Positions 29,160-38,530 of a DNA stretch of 64,000 nucleotides are shown here, piece after piece (positions within the stretch are counted from its first letter, which is position 1; each line of letters begins with the position of its first letter). The stretch covers positions 1 to 64,000 of the forward strand of contig NZ_JAKGSI010000003.1 of the NCBI RefSeq assembly GCF_021568315.1, given 5' to 3'. The translations under genes and the position numbers were made by a program. This DNA comes from Corynebacterium uropygiale (GTDB lineage: Bacteria > Actinomycetota > Actinomycetes > Mycobacteriales > Mycobacteriaceae). The notes beneath the pieces are model-generated. The model was not told the origin of the DNA. It made no database searches and worked only from the letters and a program-made list of their open reading frames with translations.

Positions 29160-30641
29160 ATGTCTTTGAGTACCGACACGTCGACGAACCTTGCAGAATT
29201 GATCGAGTCCCTGCCCAAGGGCCTTTTTATTGATGGGCAGTTCCAGGATGCCGAGGATTCCGCCACCCTCGACGTCATCAATCCCTCCGATGGATCCGTC
29301 CTGGCGAAGGTGGCAGCCGGAAGTGCCGCCGACGCCCGCCGCGGCTTAGACTCCATCGTCGCCGCCCAGAAGTCCTGGGCCGCGACCCCCGCCCGCGAGC
29401 GTTCGGAGATCCTGCGCACCGCGTTCACCCTCCTCACCGAGCGCGCCGAGACCCTCGCGCAGATTATGTCCGCCGAGCTGGGGCGCGCGCTTCCCGACTC
29501 GCGCGGCGAGTCTGCCTATGGCGCCGAGTTCTTCCGCTGGTTCGCGGAGGAAGCCGTGCGCATCAGCGGCGACTACCGCCACAACCCCGCCGGCAACGCC
29601 CGCATCGTGGTGCACCGCCAGCCCGTGGGCCCCGTGGTGGCCGTGACCCCGTGGAACTTCCCGCTGGCCATGGGCGCGCGCAAGATCGCGCCCGCGCTGG
29701 CGGCCGGCTGCACGATCATCGTCAAGCCGGCGTCGAAAACCCCGCTGACCATGCTCTACCTCGCGCAGGTGCTCAAGGAGGCCGGGCTTCCCGACGGCGT
29801 CCTGGCCGTCGTGCCCACGGGTAGCGCGCGCGACTTCTCGGCGCTGCTCGATGATCCGCGCGTCCGCAAGCTCACGTTCACGGGCTCCACGGAGGTGGGG
29901 CAGACGCTCGCGGCCCAGGCGGCGAAGCACTCGCTGAACGTCTCCCTGGAGCTCGGCGGCAACGCGCCCTACGTCGTGTTTGAGGACGCGGACCTCGACG
30001 TCGCGGCGGAGGCCGTCGTGGCGGCGAAGATGCGCGGGGCGGGGCAGGTGTGCATCGCGCCGAACCGCTTCCTCGTGCACTCCTCAGTGAAGGAGGAGTT
30101 CCTGGACAAGGTGGAGGGGCTGCTCCGCGAATTCCGCGTGGGCCCGGGCACGGATCCGGACTCCACCTATGGGCCGCTCTCAGGGGACGACCAGGTGGAC
30201 ACCGTGAGCCGGCTCGTCGACGACGCCGTCCAGCGCGGCGCCACCCGTCGCATGGGCGAGCTCCCCGCCGGCCTCCCCGAGGACGGCTCCTACTACCCGA
30301 TCACCATCCTCAGCGACATCCCCGCCGAGGCGGAGATTCACCGCGAGGAGATCTTCGGCCCCGTCGTGGCTGTTACCACCTTCGATGATGACGACGAGGC
30401 CATCCGCCTCGCCAACGACACCCCCTTCGGCCTGGCCTCCTACGTGTTCAGCCGGGACCTGAGCCGCGCCCTCGACGCCGCCGAGCGTATCGAGGCGGGC
30501 ATGGTCGCCGTGAACAAGGGCGCCCTCTCCGACCCGGCGGCGCCCTTCGGCGGCGTGAAGGAATCGGGCAACGGCCGCGAAGGCGGCTTTGAGGGGATCG
30601 ACGAGTACCTGGAGACCAAGTTCATCTCCCTGCCTCTCTAA
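29160..30641 (+). CDS. gabD: Succinate-semialdehyde dehydrogenase-like aldehyde dehydrogenase
   Basis: A 493-residue NAD(P)-dependent aldehyde dehydrogenase. TPWNFPLAMGARKIAPALAA binds the cofactor, FTGSTEVGQTLAAQ and SLELGGNAPYVVFEDADLD contain the general-base glutamate, and GAGQVCIAPNRFLVHSS holds the catalytic cysteine. It fits the GabD family that oxidises succinate semialdehyde to succinate. No gabT lies nearby, so the assignment rests on the protein alone and related aldehydes are possible. Confidence 0.82.
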   Translation: MSLSTDTSTNLAELIESLPKGLFIDGQFQDAEDSATLDVINPSDGSVLAKVAAGSAADARRGLDSIVAAQKSWAATPARERSEILRTAFTLLTERAETLAQIMSAELGRALPDSRGESAYGAEFFRWFAEEAVRISGDYRHNPAGNARIVVHRQPVGPVVAVTPWNFPLAMGARKIAPALAAGCTIIVKPASKTPLTMLYLAQVLKEAGLPDGVLAVVPTGSARDFSALLDDPRVRKLTFTGSTEVGQTLAAQAAKHSLNVSLELGGNAPYVVFEDADLDVAAEAVVAAKMRGAGQVCIAPNRFLVHSSVKEEFLDKVEGLLREFRVGPGTDPDSTYGPLSGDDQVDTVSRLVDDAVQRGATRRMGELPAGLPEDGSYYPITILSDIPAEAEIHREEIFGPVVAVTTFDDDDEAIRLANDTPFGLASYVFSRDLSRALDAAERIEAGMVAVNKGALSDPAAPFGGVKESGNGREGGFEGIDEYLETKFISLPL

Positions 30642-30683
30642 CGTTCTGCCTGCGGGGCGCCTGGTGAGGCCGGCCGGCTGCTC

Positions 30684-30998
30684 CTAGCCGAGCCGGCCGC
30701 GCCCCATCCGCAACAGGATCGCGGCGAGGGCCGGGCCTTCTTCGCCCAGCTCGTCGCGGAAGTAGTTGATGATGGCCACCTCCCGGGTGTGGACGAGGCG
30801 CGTCCCGCCGCTGCCCATCCGGGTGCGGCCCACGGCCTGGGAGATCATCGTTCGGCGTCGAACTGCGGCGATGATCTCCGCGTCGAGGCGGTTGATCTCC
30901 TCCCGGTACTGTTGGATCTCGGCGTCGGAGAGGGGATCATCTGTGCCGGAGGACATACGAATATCAACGGGGTGCTCGGAAGAGGGGGAGTTCGCCAT
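30684..30998 (-). CDS. Chorismate mutase (AroQ, actinobacterial type)
   Basis: A 104-residue all-helical enzyme converting chorismate to prephenate for phenylalanine and tyrosine. YREEINRLDAEIIAAVRRRT, SQAVGRTRM and TRLVHTREVAIINYFRDELG carry the expected active-site Arg, Lys/Arg and Glu positions. It ends in the conserved GRGRLG-type tail known to matter for activation by DAHP synthase in M. tuberculosis Rv0948c. The start at 30998 is supported by a CAGAAT box 6 nt upstream; an internal ATG exists at 30956. Confidence 0.87.
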   Translation of the reverse strand: MANSPSSEHPVDIRMSSGTDDPLSDAEIQQYREEINRLDAEIIAAVRRRTMISQAVGRTRMGSGGTRLVHTREVAIINYFRDELGEEGPALAAILLRMGRGRLG

Positions 30999-31004
30999 GC
31001 AGTT

Positions 31005-31040
31005 ATTCTGCCACGCGAAGGACGCGCGGTACGTTATAAG
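31005..31040. promoter_or_regulatory. Divergent -10 boxes for chorismate mutase and uvrD1
   Basis: CAGAAT on the minus strand (31005-31010) ends 6 nt before the mutase start, and TATAAG on the plus strand (31035-31040) ends 5 nt before the helicase ATG. Only 47 bp lie between the start codons, so the promoters are back to back and both mRNAs appear leaderless. Confidence 0.5.
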
Positions 31041-31045
31041 GCATC

Positions 31046-33454
31046 ATGGTTCATTCTGATTCCGCTCCTCAGGCACGCTTCCCGCTCAACCCGCAGCAGC
31101 TCCAGGCAGTCGAGCACAGCGGTTCCCCTCTGCTCATCGTGGCGGGCGCCGGCTCGGGCAAGACGGCGGTGCTCACGCAGCGTATCGCCTATCTCATCCA
31201 GCAGCGCGGGGTGTTCCCCTCGCAGATCCTCGCCATCACCTTCACCAACAAGGCGGCTGCGGAGATGCGGGAGCGCGTCATCGACGTCGTGGGGCCCCAG
31301 GCGGAGCGCATGTGGATGGCCACCTTCCACTCCATCTGCGTGCGGATCCTGCGGCAGCAGGCGAACCTCGTCCCGGGGCTGAATACCAACTTCAGCATTT
31401 ATGATGCCGACGACTCCCGCCGCCTCCTCAGCATGATCGCCAAGGACTTCCAGCTGGACCTCAAGCGCTACTCCGGGAGGATGCTCGCCAACGCGATCTC
31501 CCAGCTGAAGAACGAGCTCATCGAGCCCGCCCGGGCGCACGCCCAAGCGGAAGCCGAGCATGATCTCAGCGCCCTCACCGTCGCGAAGGTCTATGAGGAG
31601 TATCAGCGTCGGCTCCGCGCAGCGAATGCCGTCGATTTCGATGACCTCATCGGCGAGGCCGTGGGGCTTTTGCAGCGGCACCCGGACGTTGCGGAGTACT
31701 ATCGGCGCCGCTTCCGGCACGTCCTTGTCGACGAGTACCAGGACACGAACCACGCTCAGTACGTCCTCATCGCGACGCTCGTCGGGACGCCCGGGGGCCA
31801 GGTCCCGCCGAGTGAGCTGTGCGTGGTCGGTGACTCAGACCAATCCATCTACGCCTTCCGCGGGGCGACGATCCGCAACATCGAGGAGTTCGAGCGCGAC
31901 TTCCCCCACGCGCAGACCATTCTCCTGGAGCAGAATTATCGCTCCACGAATACCATTCTCAGCGCCGCCAACGCGGTGATTGCTTGTAATAACAATCGCC
32001 GCCCGAAGAAACTCTGGACCGCCACAGAAGGCGGGGATCTGATTACCGGATACGTGGCGGATAATGAGCACGATGAGGCTCGGTATATTGCCTCGGAGAT
32101 CGACCGCCTGGTGGATCGTGGCCGCTCCTACGATGACATCGCCATCATGTACCGCACCAATAATTCCTCGCGGGCCATTGAAGATGTGCTCATCCGAACG
32201 GGCATCCCATACCGCGTCGTGGGCGGAACGAAATTCTACGAGCGTCGAGAGATTAGGGATATCATTGCCTACCTGCGGGTGCTCGATAATCCGGCCGATA
32301 CGGTGAGCATGCGCCGCATCATTAATACCCCGCGCCGGGGGATCGGAGACCGCGCCCAGGCGGTTCTCGCCCAACACGCCGACAGCACCGGGTGCAGCTT
32401 CGGAGAGGCCGTGCGCCGGGCCGCCTCCGGGGAAGTGGGGCTGGTGGGCGCCCGGGGCCGCAATGCGCTGGCCCGTTTCGTCGAGATGATGGACGGCATC
32501 CGCGAGGAGATGGCGGACGTCGTCGACGAGAGCACCGGACTTCCCGACCTCGGGGAGATCATCACCATGCTGCTGGACCGCACGGGATACCGCGAGCAGC
32601 TGGAAGCGAGCAATGACCCGCAGGACGGGACGCGCCTCGATAATCTTCACGAGCTCGTCTCCGTGGCGCGGGAGTTCTCCGCGGAGACCGCCCGGGACAT
32701 CGCCTACGCGGAGATGGATGGCGGTAGCTTCGAGCCGGAGGAGGGGGAGCCGGAACCCGGCAGCCTTCAGCACTTCCTGGAGAAAGTCTCCCTTGTGGCC
32801 GACGCCGACCAGATCCCCGACCATGACCAGGGGCTTGTCACCCTCATGACGCTGCACACCGCAAAGGGCCTGGAGTTTCCCGTCGTCTTCCTCACCGGGT
32901 GGGAGGACGGGCAGTTCCCCCACATGCGCTCCCTTGGTGATCCCGATGAGCTCGCCGAGGAGCGCCGGCTCGCCTACGTCGGCATCACGCGCGCCCGCGA
33001 GAAGCTCTACCTCACCCGCGCGATAATGCGCTCCTCCTGGGGAGCGGCCCAGACCAATCCGCCGAGCCGCTTCCTCGCAGAAATCCCCGATGATGTCCTC
33101 GATTGGGAGCGAGAGGAACCAGAGCAGAGCTTCTCCTCCGCCTGGGGTTCGGACTCCTGGGGGAGCTCCGGCGGGTGGGGCTCCGGGCAGTCCGCCCGGC
33201 CTTCGCCCAGCCGACAGCCCTGGCCGCGCCGGGCCGGTGGGGCGGGGCGCTCCTCCTCGTCCTCGGGGACGCGGCGCACCGCCGCCCAGCTCAACCTCGC
33301 GGTGGGTGACCGCGTCAACCATGAGAAATATGGGCTGGGCACCGTCGTCGAGGCCAATGGGAGTGGGCCCGCGGCGACGGTGAAAATCGACTTCGGTTCG
33401 GCGGGGACGATCAACCTTGTGCTCATCGGCGGGCTGCCGATGGAGAAGCTCTAG
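31046..33454 (+). CDS. uvrD1: UvrD/PcrA-type DNA helicase
   Basis: An 802-residue superfamily 1A helicase for nucleotide excision repair. Walker A VAGAGSGKT is at about residues 32-40, FTNKAAAEMRERV is motif Ia, VDEYQDTN motif II, GDSDQSIYAFRGA motif III, and TLMTLHTAKGLEFPVVFLTG plus VGITRAREKLYLT are motifs V-VI. The C-terminal 100 residues are Ser/Gly/Trp-rich and end in a Tudor-like GDRVNHEKYGLGTV domain that binds RNA polymerase or Ku in relatives. Confidence 0.94.
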   Translation: MVHSDSAPQARFPLNPQQLQAVEHSGSPLLIVAGAGSGKTAVLTQRIAYLIQQRGVFPSQILAITFTNKAAAEMRERVIDVVGPQAERMWMATFHSICVRILRQQANLVPGLNTNFSIYDADDSRRLLSMIAKDFQLDLKRYSGRMLANAISQLKNELIEPARAHAQAEAEHDLSALTVAKVYEEYQRRLRAANAVDFDDLIGEAVGLLQRHPDVAEYYRRRFRHVLVDEYQDTNHAQYVLIATLVGTPGGQVPPSELCVVGDSDQSIYAFRGATIRNIEEFERDFPHAQTILLEQNYRSTNTILSAANAVIACNNNRRPKKLWTATEGGDLITGYVADNEHDEARYIASEIDRLVDRGRSYDDIAIMYRTNNSSRAIEDVLIRTGIPYRVVGGTKFYERREIRDIIAYLRVLDNPADTVSMRRIINTPRRGIGDRAQAVLAQHADSTGCSFGEAVRRAASGEVGLVGARGRNALARFVEMMDGIREEMADVVDESTGLPDLGEIITMLLDRTGYREQLEASNDPQDGTRLDNLHELVSVAREFSAETARDIAYAEMDGGSFEPEEGEPEPGSLQHFLEKVSLVADADQIPDHDQGLVTLMTLHTAKGLEFPVVFLTGWEDGQFPHMRSLGDPDELAEERRLAYVGITRAREKLYLTRAIMRSSWGAAQTNPPSRFLAEIPDDVLDWEREEPEQSFSSAWGSDSWGSSGGWGSGQSARPSPSRQPWPRRAGGAGRSSSSSGTRRTAAQLNLAVGDRVNHEKYGLGTVVEANGSGPAATVKIDFGSAGTINLVLIGGLPMEKL

Positions 33455-33475
33455 GCCGGGCGCTGTCCCGAGGGG

Positions 33476-36091
33476 CTAGTCGGGCCGGCTGAGCATGGGG
33501 GTGATCTTTCCGGTTCCCAACCACCCCACCAGCGCCCCGCCGAGCGGTGCGGTGAGGATGATGAGGCTCATGATCCCGATGGGACCAGCCAGCATCTGCA
33601 GCGTCCCGGGTACCAGAGTCACGCCGTCGATGTCCGTCACCGTTGCGTGGGCGCCTATCGCCACGGTGATGAGCATGAAGAGCACACCCATGACGGCAGC
33701 CACGACGCCGGTGAGCGCCCCATAGCAGGCGTTCACCCTGCGGGCGAAGCCGGGCTGCGAGCCGAGCGCGTCGAGCAGCTGGTACTGCCGGCGCAGCTCC
33801 GGCCGCGCGAGGCCGAGGGACAGGGCGCTCACCACGAGGATGATGAGTGTGAGGACCGCGAGGAGGATGACGCCGCTGCGGAGTGTGGTGTCGCTCCTGG
33901 AGAGCTCGCGCACGTAGGAGGGCGGCAGCGTCTGCTCGGCCTTCTCCCTCAGCTGTGCAGTGACCTTCTCCATCTGCTCCGCGCTGAGCCCCGTGTGGTG
34001 GTAGAGGACGCCGTTGACCTCGTGGGACATGCCATAGCGCTCCGCGAGCTGCGGGCTGAGGATGATATCCCGACTGGGCGGGAGGACGGCCGCCGCACGC
34101 GGCGTATCGTGCTGCGTGGGCGGGGAGTCATTGAGCGCATCCGCGTAGAGATCAATGGTGAGCGGAATCTGCCCGGTGAGGCCGCCGAAGTAGTCCTGCG
34201 CATCCCGCGAGATGAGCACTCCGCCGTGGTTGAGAGTATCGACGGCAGCGGCCTGCTCCTCCGGGCTCATCGCGAAGACCTCAGCGATGTCGCTGGAGGC
34301 AACAATGATGCTCGATATCCCGGTGTCGGCTTTCGGACCGCGAAGCACCATGCGGCAGAAGGGGGCGCGCTCGGGATTGAGGTGATCCTTGCCGTCCACG
34401 GAGCAGGGGGTGCCATCCGTGATGGAGATGCTTGCCTCGGTCACTGAGGTCAGCTCCACTGAACGCGCACCGGGCAGCACCTCCTCGGCGGAGGCCCGCA
34501 GGGTGTCGAGCCCGTCGGTGTGCTCGGTCCCTGATCCCTCGAGGAGGATCGTGGGGGAGGAGTAGACGGGAATAGACGTATCGTTCATGGACCGTTCAAT
34601 ATCGGCATTGCTGGTGTAGAACATTCCCGCCACGCCGACGACGGCCGCCAGCGCCGCCGTCACACTGACCGAGCGCAGAGATTGGCGCACAAGCGCTTGC
34701 CGCGAAAGCCGCAGCGCCAGTGGGCCACGGCGCAGCGCCGCTGCGCACAGCCACACGCAGAGCGGGGTGCTCCCGGCCAGCCCAAGGAGCAGAAGGAGAA
34801 TCCCGATGGCCCAGCCCGTTCCGCCGAGAGTGAAGTGACGGAACACCGCCCCCACGATGATGCCCAGGATGGCCAGCGCCGGGCCGATGAGCATCCACCG
34901 CTGGAAGTGGCGCAGACGGTCCGGGGCGGCCCCCGCGAGCGCCTGGCTGAGCGCCATGCGCGCGATGACCACCGCGGGGATGGCGGCGAGCAGCGCCGAG
35001 GCGAGAACGCAGACCACGATGATGACCGCCATCGCCGTCCACGGGAGGATGGGCCACCACATGGGATTCACGCTCAGCCAGCTTCCCACGCCCACGGCCA
35101 CGCCCAGGGCAGTGCCCACGACGCCTCCGACCAGCCCCGCGAGCGCGCCGAAGGTGATGAGACCCCGGCGAATCTGGCTCGGTGAGGCACCCTGGGAGGC
35201 GAGGAGTGAGAACATCGCGATGTTCCGCGTGGCGAGGACCGTGAAGGCCGGGGAGATGAGCAGAACCGCAACGACCCCGAGGATGATCGCGAAGACCAGG
35301 AGGAAGGCCCCGATGTTATCCACGCCGACCCCACCATCAATGGGCCGCGCGAAGTGCGGAGACGTGAGGAGGAACCCCTCGTCGTTGAGGGCGGGGATGA
35401 TGGCTGGCGAGACCTCCCCTCCATAGGAGAGGATCCACGTCGCGCTCCACTCCTCGGGAAGCGCTGTGGGCAGATCGGCGGCGTCGACGACGGTGCCGTC
35501 GAGAACCGTCGCCGTGCTATTGCCCTTGGTGGAGGAGACGGTGAGCGTGATGGGCTCGCGGTGCTCATCCCAGCCTGTCGGCTGGAGGCGCACCGTGTCT
35601 CCCTGCTGGACGGAGAGGGTCGAGGCGGCGGAGGGGCTCAGCATGATCTCACCGGGGCCGGGGAGGCGCCCGGTAGCGGAGGTGGCCCGGTAGCCCTCGG
35701 GGAGAAGGCTGGCGTCGAGCTGCTGGGTGTCCGTCGTTACGGAGTCGGAGTCCGTGCTGATCTCACTGGGGAAGGAGAGGGAGAGCGCGAGGGAGCTGTC
35801 CTCGCCGAGCACGGACTGAAGCCCGTCAGCCTGCCGCGCGTGCTGCGGGCGGAAGGCCGGGTCGGGGTAGGTGCAGTGTTCGTCGGTGCGGGCGGTCTCA
35901 TCCTGATGGCAGCGCGCCCCCACATAGGTGGCCATCTCCACGTTGCGGGTGGTCACGGCGTCGTGGAAGCGGGCATCGGAGGTCCACCACGTCGCAGCGC
36001 CGGCGAGAATGGCCGCCGGGATCGCGACGAGGAGAAGGATGACGATGAGGGACTTCTTTGTACGGACTAAGGGGCGAAGAATGGTGCGCAT
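33476..36091 (-). CDS. ABC transporter permease, FtsX-like (MacB type)
   Basis: An 871-residue membrane protein. One helix near residues 15-35 is followed by a large extracytoplasmic domain, then a cluster of about six helices (roughly 255-470), a second extracytoplasmic domain and four C-terminal helices. This is the duplicated FtsX architecture of lipoprotein or peptide exporters. Start and stop overlap the ATPase gene by one base. With the ATPase and the PadR regulator it makes a self-contained exporter operon; the substrate is unknown. Confidence 0.83.
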   Translation of the reverse strand: MRTILRPLVRTKKSLIVILLLVAIPAAILAGAATWWTSDARFHDAVTTRNVEMATYVGARCHQDETARTDEHCTYPDPAFRPQHARQADGLQSVLGEDSSLALSLSFPSEISTDSDSVTTDTQQLDASLLPEGYRATSATGRLPGPGEIMLSPSAASTLSVQQGDTVRLQPTGWDEHREPITLTVSSTKGNSTATVLDGTVVDAADLPTALPEEWSATWILSYGGEVSPAIIPALNDEGFLLTSPHFARPIDGGVGVDNIGAFLLVFAIILGVVAVLLISPAFTVLATRNIAMFSLLASQGASPSQIRRGLITFGALAGLVGGVVGTALGVAVGVGSWLSVNPMWWPILPWTAMAVIIVVCVLASALLAAIPAVVIARMALSQALAGAAPDRLRHFQRWMLIGPALAILGIIVGAVFRHFTLGGTGWAIGILLLLLGLAGSTPLCVWLCAAALRRGPLALRLSRQALVRQSLRSVSVTAALAAVVGVAGMFYTSNADIERSMNDTSIPVYSSPTILLEGSGTEHTDGLDTLRASAEEVLPGARSVELTSVTEASISITDGTPCSVDGKDHLNPERAPFCRMVLRGPKADTGISSIIVASSDIAEVFAMSPEEQAAAVDTLNHGGVLISRDAQDYFGGLTGQIPLTIDLYADALNDSPPTQHDTPRAAAVLPPSRDIILSPQLAERYGMSHEVNGVLYHHTGLSAEQMEKVTAQLREKAEQTLPPSYVRELSRSDTTLRSGVILLAVLTLIILVVSALSLGLARPELRRQYQLLDALGSQPGFARRVNACYGALTGVVAAVMGVLFMLITVAIGAHATVTDIDGVTLVPGTLQMLAGPIGIMSLIILTAPLGGALVGWLGTGKITPMLSRPD

Positions 36092-36789
36092 TAGATGTCA
36101 TCCTCTACAAAGACGTGCCCGTCCCGCATGCGGATGACGCGGTCAGCCCAGGCGGCGAAACGAGGTTCGTGGGTGACGAGGACTCCCGCTGCCCCGTCAT
36201 CCACCCGCGCGCGGAGGATGCGGAGCACGTCGTCGCTCGTGGAGGTGTCGAGGGCGCCCGTGGGCTCATCGGCGAGCAGGATGCTGCGGGGGCCGACGAG
36301 CGCCCGGGCGATCGCAGCCCGCTGCACCTGGCCACCCGAGACCTCGTCGGGGTAGCGCTCGCCGAGGCCCTCGAGGCCCACCTCGGCAAGCGCCGTGTCC
36401 GCCTCGACGCGGGCGGATCGGGGGGAACTGCCGTCGAGCTCAAGGGGGATGGAGACATTCTCCGCGAGGGTGAGGCTCGGCAGCATGTTGTAGTGCTGGA
36501 AGACGAAGCCCAGCGTCGTGCGGCGCAGGCGGGCGGCCTCGGCGCGGGAGAGGTGGGAGGCGTCCTCGCCGTGGATGGTGAGGGTGCCGGACGTCGGCGG
36601 AAGGAGCAAACCCATGACGTTGAGGAGCGTGGACTTGCCCGATCCGGAGGGGCCCATGACGGCGAGGAGCTCCCCTTGCCGGAGGGAGAGGGATACCTCG
36701 TCGAGTGCAGTGACGCGCCGGGCGCCTTCGCCGAGAACGCAGGTAACAGCATCGAGGCGGAGGACCTCGGTGGCCTGAGAGGTACTCAT
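36091..36789 (-). CDS. ABC transporter ATP-binding protein (LolD/MacB type)
   Basis: A 232-residue ATPase. Walker A is MGPSGSGKSTLLNVMG, the Q-loop FVFQHYNMLPSLT, the signature VSGGQVQRAAIARAL and Walker B ILLADEPTGALD. It powers the downstream FtsX-type permease, and its start overlaps the padR stop by 4 nt. Confidence 0.92.
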   Translation of the reverse strand: MSTSQATEVLRLDAVTCVLGEGARRVTALDEVSLSLRQGELLAVMGPSGSGKSTLLNVMGLLLPPTSGTLTIHGEDASHLSRAEAARLRRTTLGFVFQHYNMLPSLTLAENVSIPLELDGSSPRSARVEADTALAEVGLEGLGERYPDEVSGGQVQRAAIARALVGPRSILLADEPTGALDTSTSDDVLRILRARVDDGAAGVLVTHEPRFAAWADRVIRMRDGHVFVEDDI

Positions 36790-37361
36790 GATTGTGACTC
36801 CTTCGGTGACGGGGAAGAGGAGCGGCGACGGCGGGCGAGGACGTCCTCGACCCGGTCGAGCCAGCGGATCTCTGCCTCTCGCTCGTAGATGGATTTTTCG
36901 TAGGTGAGAAGGGCGGGGGAGAGCTCGTCGTGGGCTGTGTCAGCTCGGGCGGCTCGTGCGTCGGTGGTGAGGGTGCGGAGTTCGCGGAGGACATGGGTGC
37001 GCTGGTGATCGAGGATCGGGAGGACCTCGACGTCGGCGTCGTGCAGGGCGAGGCAGACCTTGAGGACGAGCTCATCGCGATCGCGGTGGGGGCGCCCGAC
37101 GGGGCGAGACCACCACTCAGTGAGCTCGTCTTTCCCGCTGGGGGTGATCCTCCACAGGGTGGTTGCTCGGCCGTTGGCAGCGCGCTGCTGGCCGGCGTCC
37201 TCGATGAACCCGTCGCGCTGGAGGCGCGTGAGGGTCTGCGTCACTTGGCCCATGTTGAGGTCGCCAATGGGCGTGGCCTCCTCCGTGAGGCGCTCGCGGA
37301 TTCCAGCCGGGGTGGCTGGTCCGCGCGCGATCACCGCGAGGATCGAATGGGGAATGGGCAT
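36786..37361 (-). CDS. PadR-family transcriptional repressor
   Basis: A 191-residue regulator of the PadR subfamily with a long C-terminal helical domain. The N-terminal winged helix (PHSILAVIARGPATPAGIRE, TQTLTRLQRDGFIED) is followed by TTLWRITPSGKDELTEWW and a coiled helical region for dimerisation. It is the first gene of an operon with an ABC exporter. Two copies of a palindrome lie 34 and 63 nt before its start, so it probably represses its own operon until an exported or toxic ligand binds. Confidence 0.87.
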   Translation of the reverse strand: MPIPHSILAVIARGPATPAGIRERLTEEATPIGDLNMGQVTQTLTRLQRDGFIEDAGQQRAANGRATTLWRITPSGKDELTEWWSRPVGRPHRDRDELVLKVCLALHDADVEVLPILDHQRTHVLRELRTLTTDARAARADTAHDELSPALLTYEKSIYEREAEIRWLDRVEDVLARRRRSSSPSPKESQS

Positions 37362-37394
37362 GGGAACTCTTTCGCCGGAGGACTGCGGGTAGTA

Positions 37395-37436
37395 GTTACT
37401 CAGTAACTACCCACGCCCTCATAGTTACTCAGTAAC
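37395..37436. promoter_or_regulatory. Tandem palindromic operators of the PadR-ABC operon
   Basis: The 13-bp palindrome GTTACTCAGTAAC occurs perfectly at 37395-37407 and again at 37424-37436, 29 bp apart. Flanking bases extend both to near TAGTTACTCAGTAACT. The position just before padR and the near three-turn spacing suggest two repressor dimers on the same DNA face. Confidence 0.75.
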
Positions 37437-37530
37437 TGCGCTCTGTCAAGGGGGTCCGTGCACGATAGGCGGAGGGCGCGCGGCGGGAAGGAACCGCCCC
37501 GCGGGCCGGGGAGGGTCCGGACACGCACAA

Positions 37531-37550
37531 ACCCGGGCGCAGGCCCGGGT
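37531..37550 (-). terminator. Hairpin after the M23 peptidase gene
   Basis: ACCCGGGC (37531-37538) and GCCCGGGT (37543-37550) form an 8-bp stem with a 4-nt loop beyond the stop codon. The minus-strand tail begins TTTGTGCG, so it is a moderate terminator. Confidence 0.5.
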
Positions 37551-37568
37551 GAGAGAGCGGAGCGGCGC

Positions 37569-38336
37569 TTAGCCGAGGTAAATCCCGTGCTCCTGGAACC
37601 ACTGGATGGGATCGACGGCAGCTTGGCCGCCAGGGTGGATCTCAAAGTGGAGGTGGGGGCCGGTGGAGAAACCGCGGTTGCCCATGCCGGCGATCTTCTG
37701 GCCAGCGACGACGTGCTGCCCGACCGTCACGTCGATCGTCTCGATGTGGCCGTACACGGAGATGGATCCGTCGGTGTGCTGGACGCGGATCCACTGCCCG
37801 AAGCCGGAGGCCGGGCCGGCGTCGATGACGGTGCCGTCCATGACGGAGTGGATGGGGGTGCCGATCTCATTGGCGAGGTCCACGCCCGGGTGCAGCACGC
37901 CCCAGCGCATCCCGAAGGGGGAGGTCAGCGTGCCGTTGGTCGGCAGAACGACGCCGCCCGGCTTTTCGCTGATGTGCTTGGCGGCCTCGGCGGCCGCGGC
38001 GATGCGCTCCTCGTTTTCCGTCTGGATGCGCGCGGCATTGCTCTGGACTGCCTTGGTGAGCTGCTCGCGGAGGTTATCGATGGGATGGTTATCGGCGATG
38101 GCGAGGATCTGCGGGGAGGAACTCTGGGTGAGGGCCCCGGAGTCCGCGACCATCGTGAACTGGTGGGAGGCGTCCGCCTGCGCCGTGAACTGGGCGGCGG
38201 CCGCGCCGCTCACCCCTGCAGTGGACACACCCGCGGTGGCGAGGGTGGCGGCGGCGATGCGGTGGCGGACCGGCCGGGAGTTCGAACCCTTACGGTGCTT
38301 CCCCTGGGTGGACCGCTGAGCCTGCCGTTCTGTCAC
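37569..38336 (-). CDS. Secreted M23-family peptidoglycan endopeptidase (LytM type)
   Basis: A 255-residue secreted protein. A basic stretch and hydrophobic segment ending near AAAAQF form the signal peptide; an Ala/Glu helix follows, then the LytM domain: PFGMRWGVLHPGVDLANEIG and GPHLHFEIHPGG supply the zinc ligands (H...D and HxH). It should cut peptide stems in the wall; M. tuberculosis has a relative in the same position (Rv0950c). The GTG at 38336 has GGGAG 6-7 nt upstream and is preferred; an in-frame GTG at 38366 would add 10 residues. Confidence 0.85.
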   Translation of the reverse strand: MTERQAQRSTQGKHRKGSNSRPVRHRIAAATLATAGVSTAGVSGAAAAQFTAQADASHQFTMVADSGALTQSSSPQILAIADNHPIDNLREQLTKAVQSNAARIQTENEERIAAAAEAAKHISEKPGGVVLPTNGTLTSPFGMRWGVLHPGVDLANEIGTPIHSVMDGTVIDAGPASGFGQWIRVQHTDGSISVYGHIETIDVTVGQHVVAGQKIAGMGNRGFSTGPHLHFEIHPGGQAAVDPIQWFQEHGIYLG

Positions 38337-38530
38337 GTTCGTCTCCCGATGAGTCCTCGTAGCCACCGTTTTGTGACCATCCTGTTACCTACTTGGCGAT
38401 ACCTTAGTCGCATGTCTTACACCGCTGCAAGCCCTCATTGACACCCAAATGAGGGTGAATGTCCGTTTCTCGGACACTTTTCCTCCGGCCCGCCTGCCCA
38501 CGATGGCGGGGAGGCCGTGGCACAGTGGTG

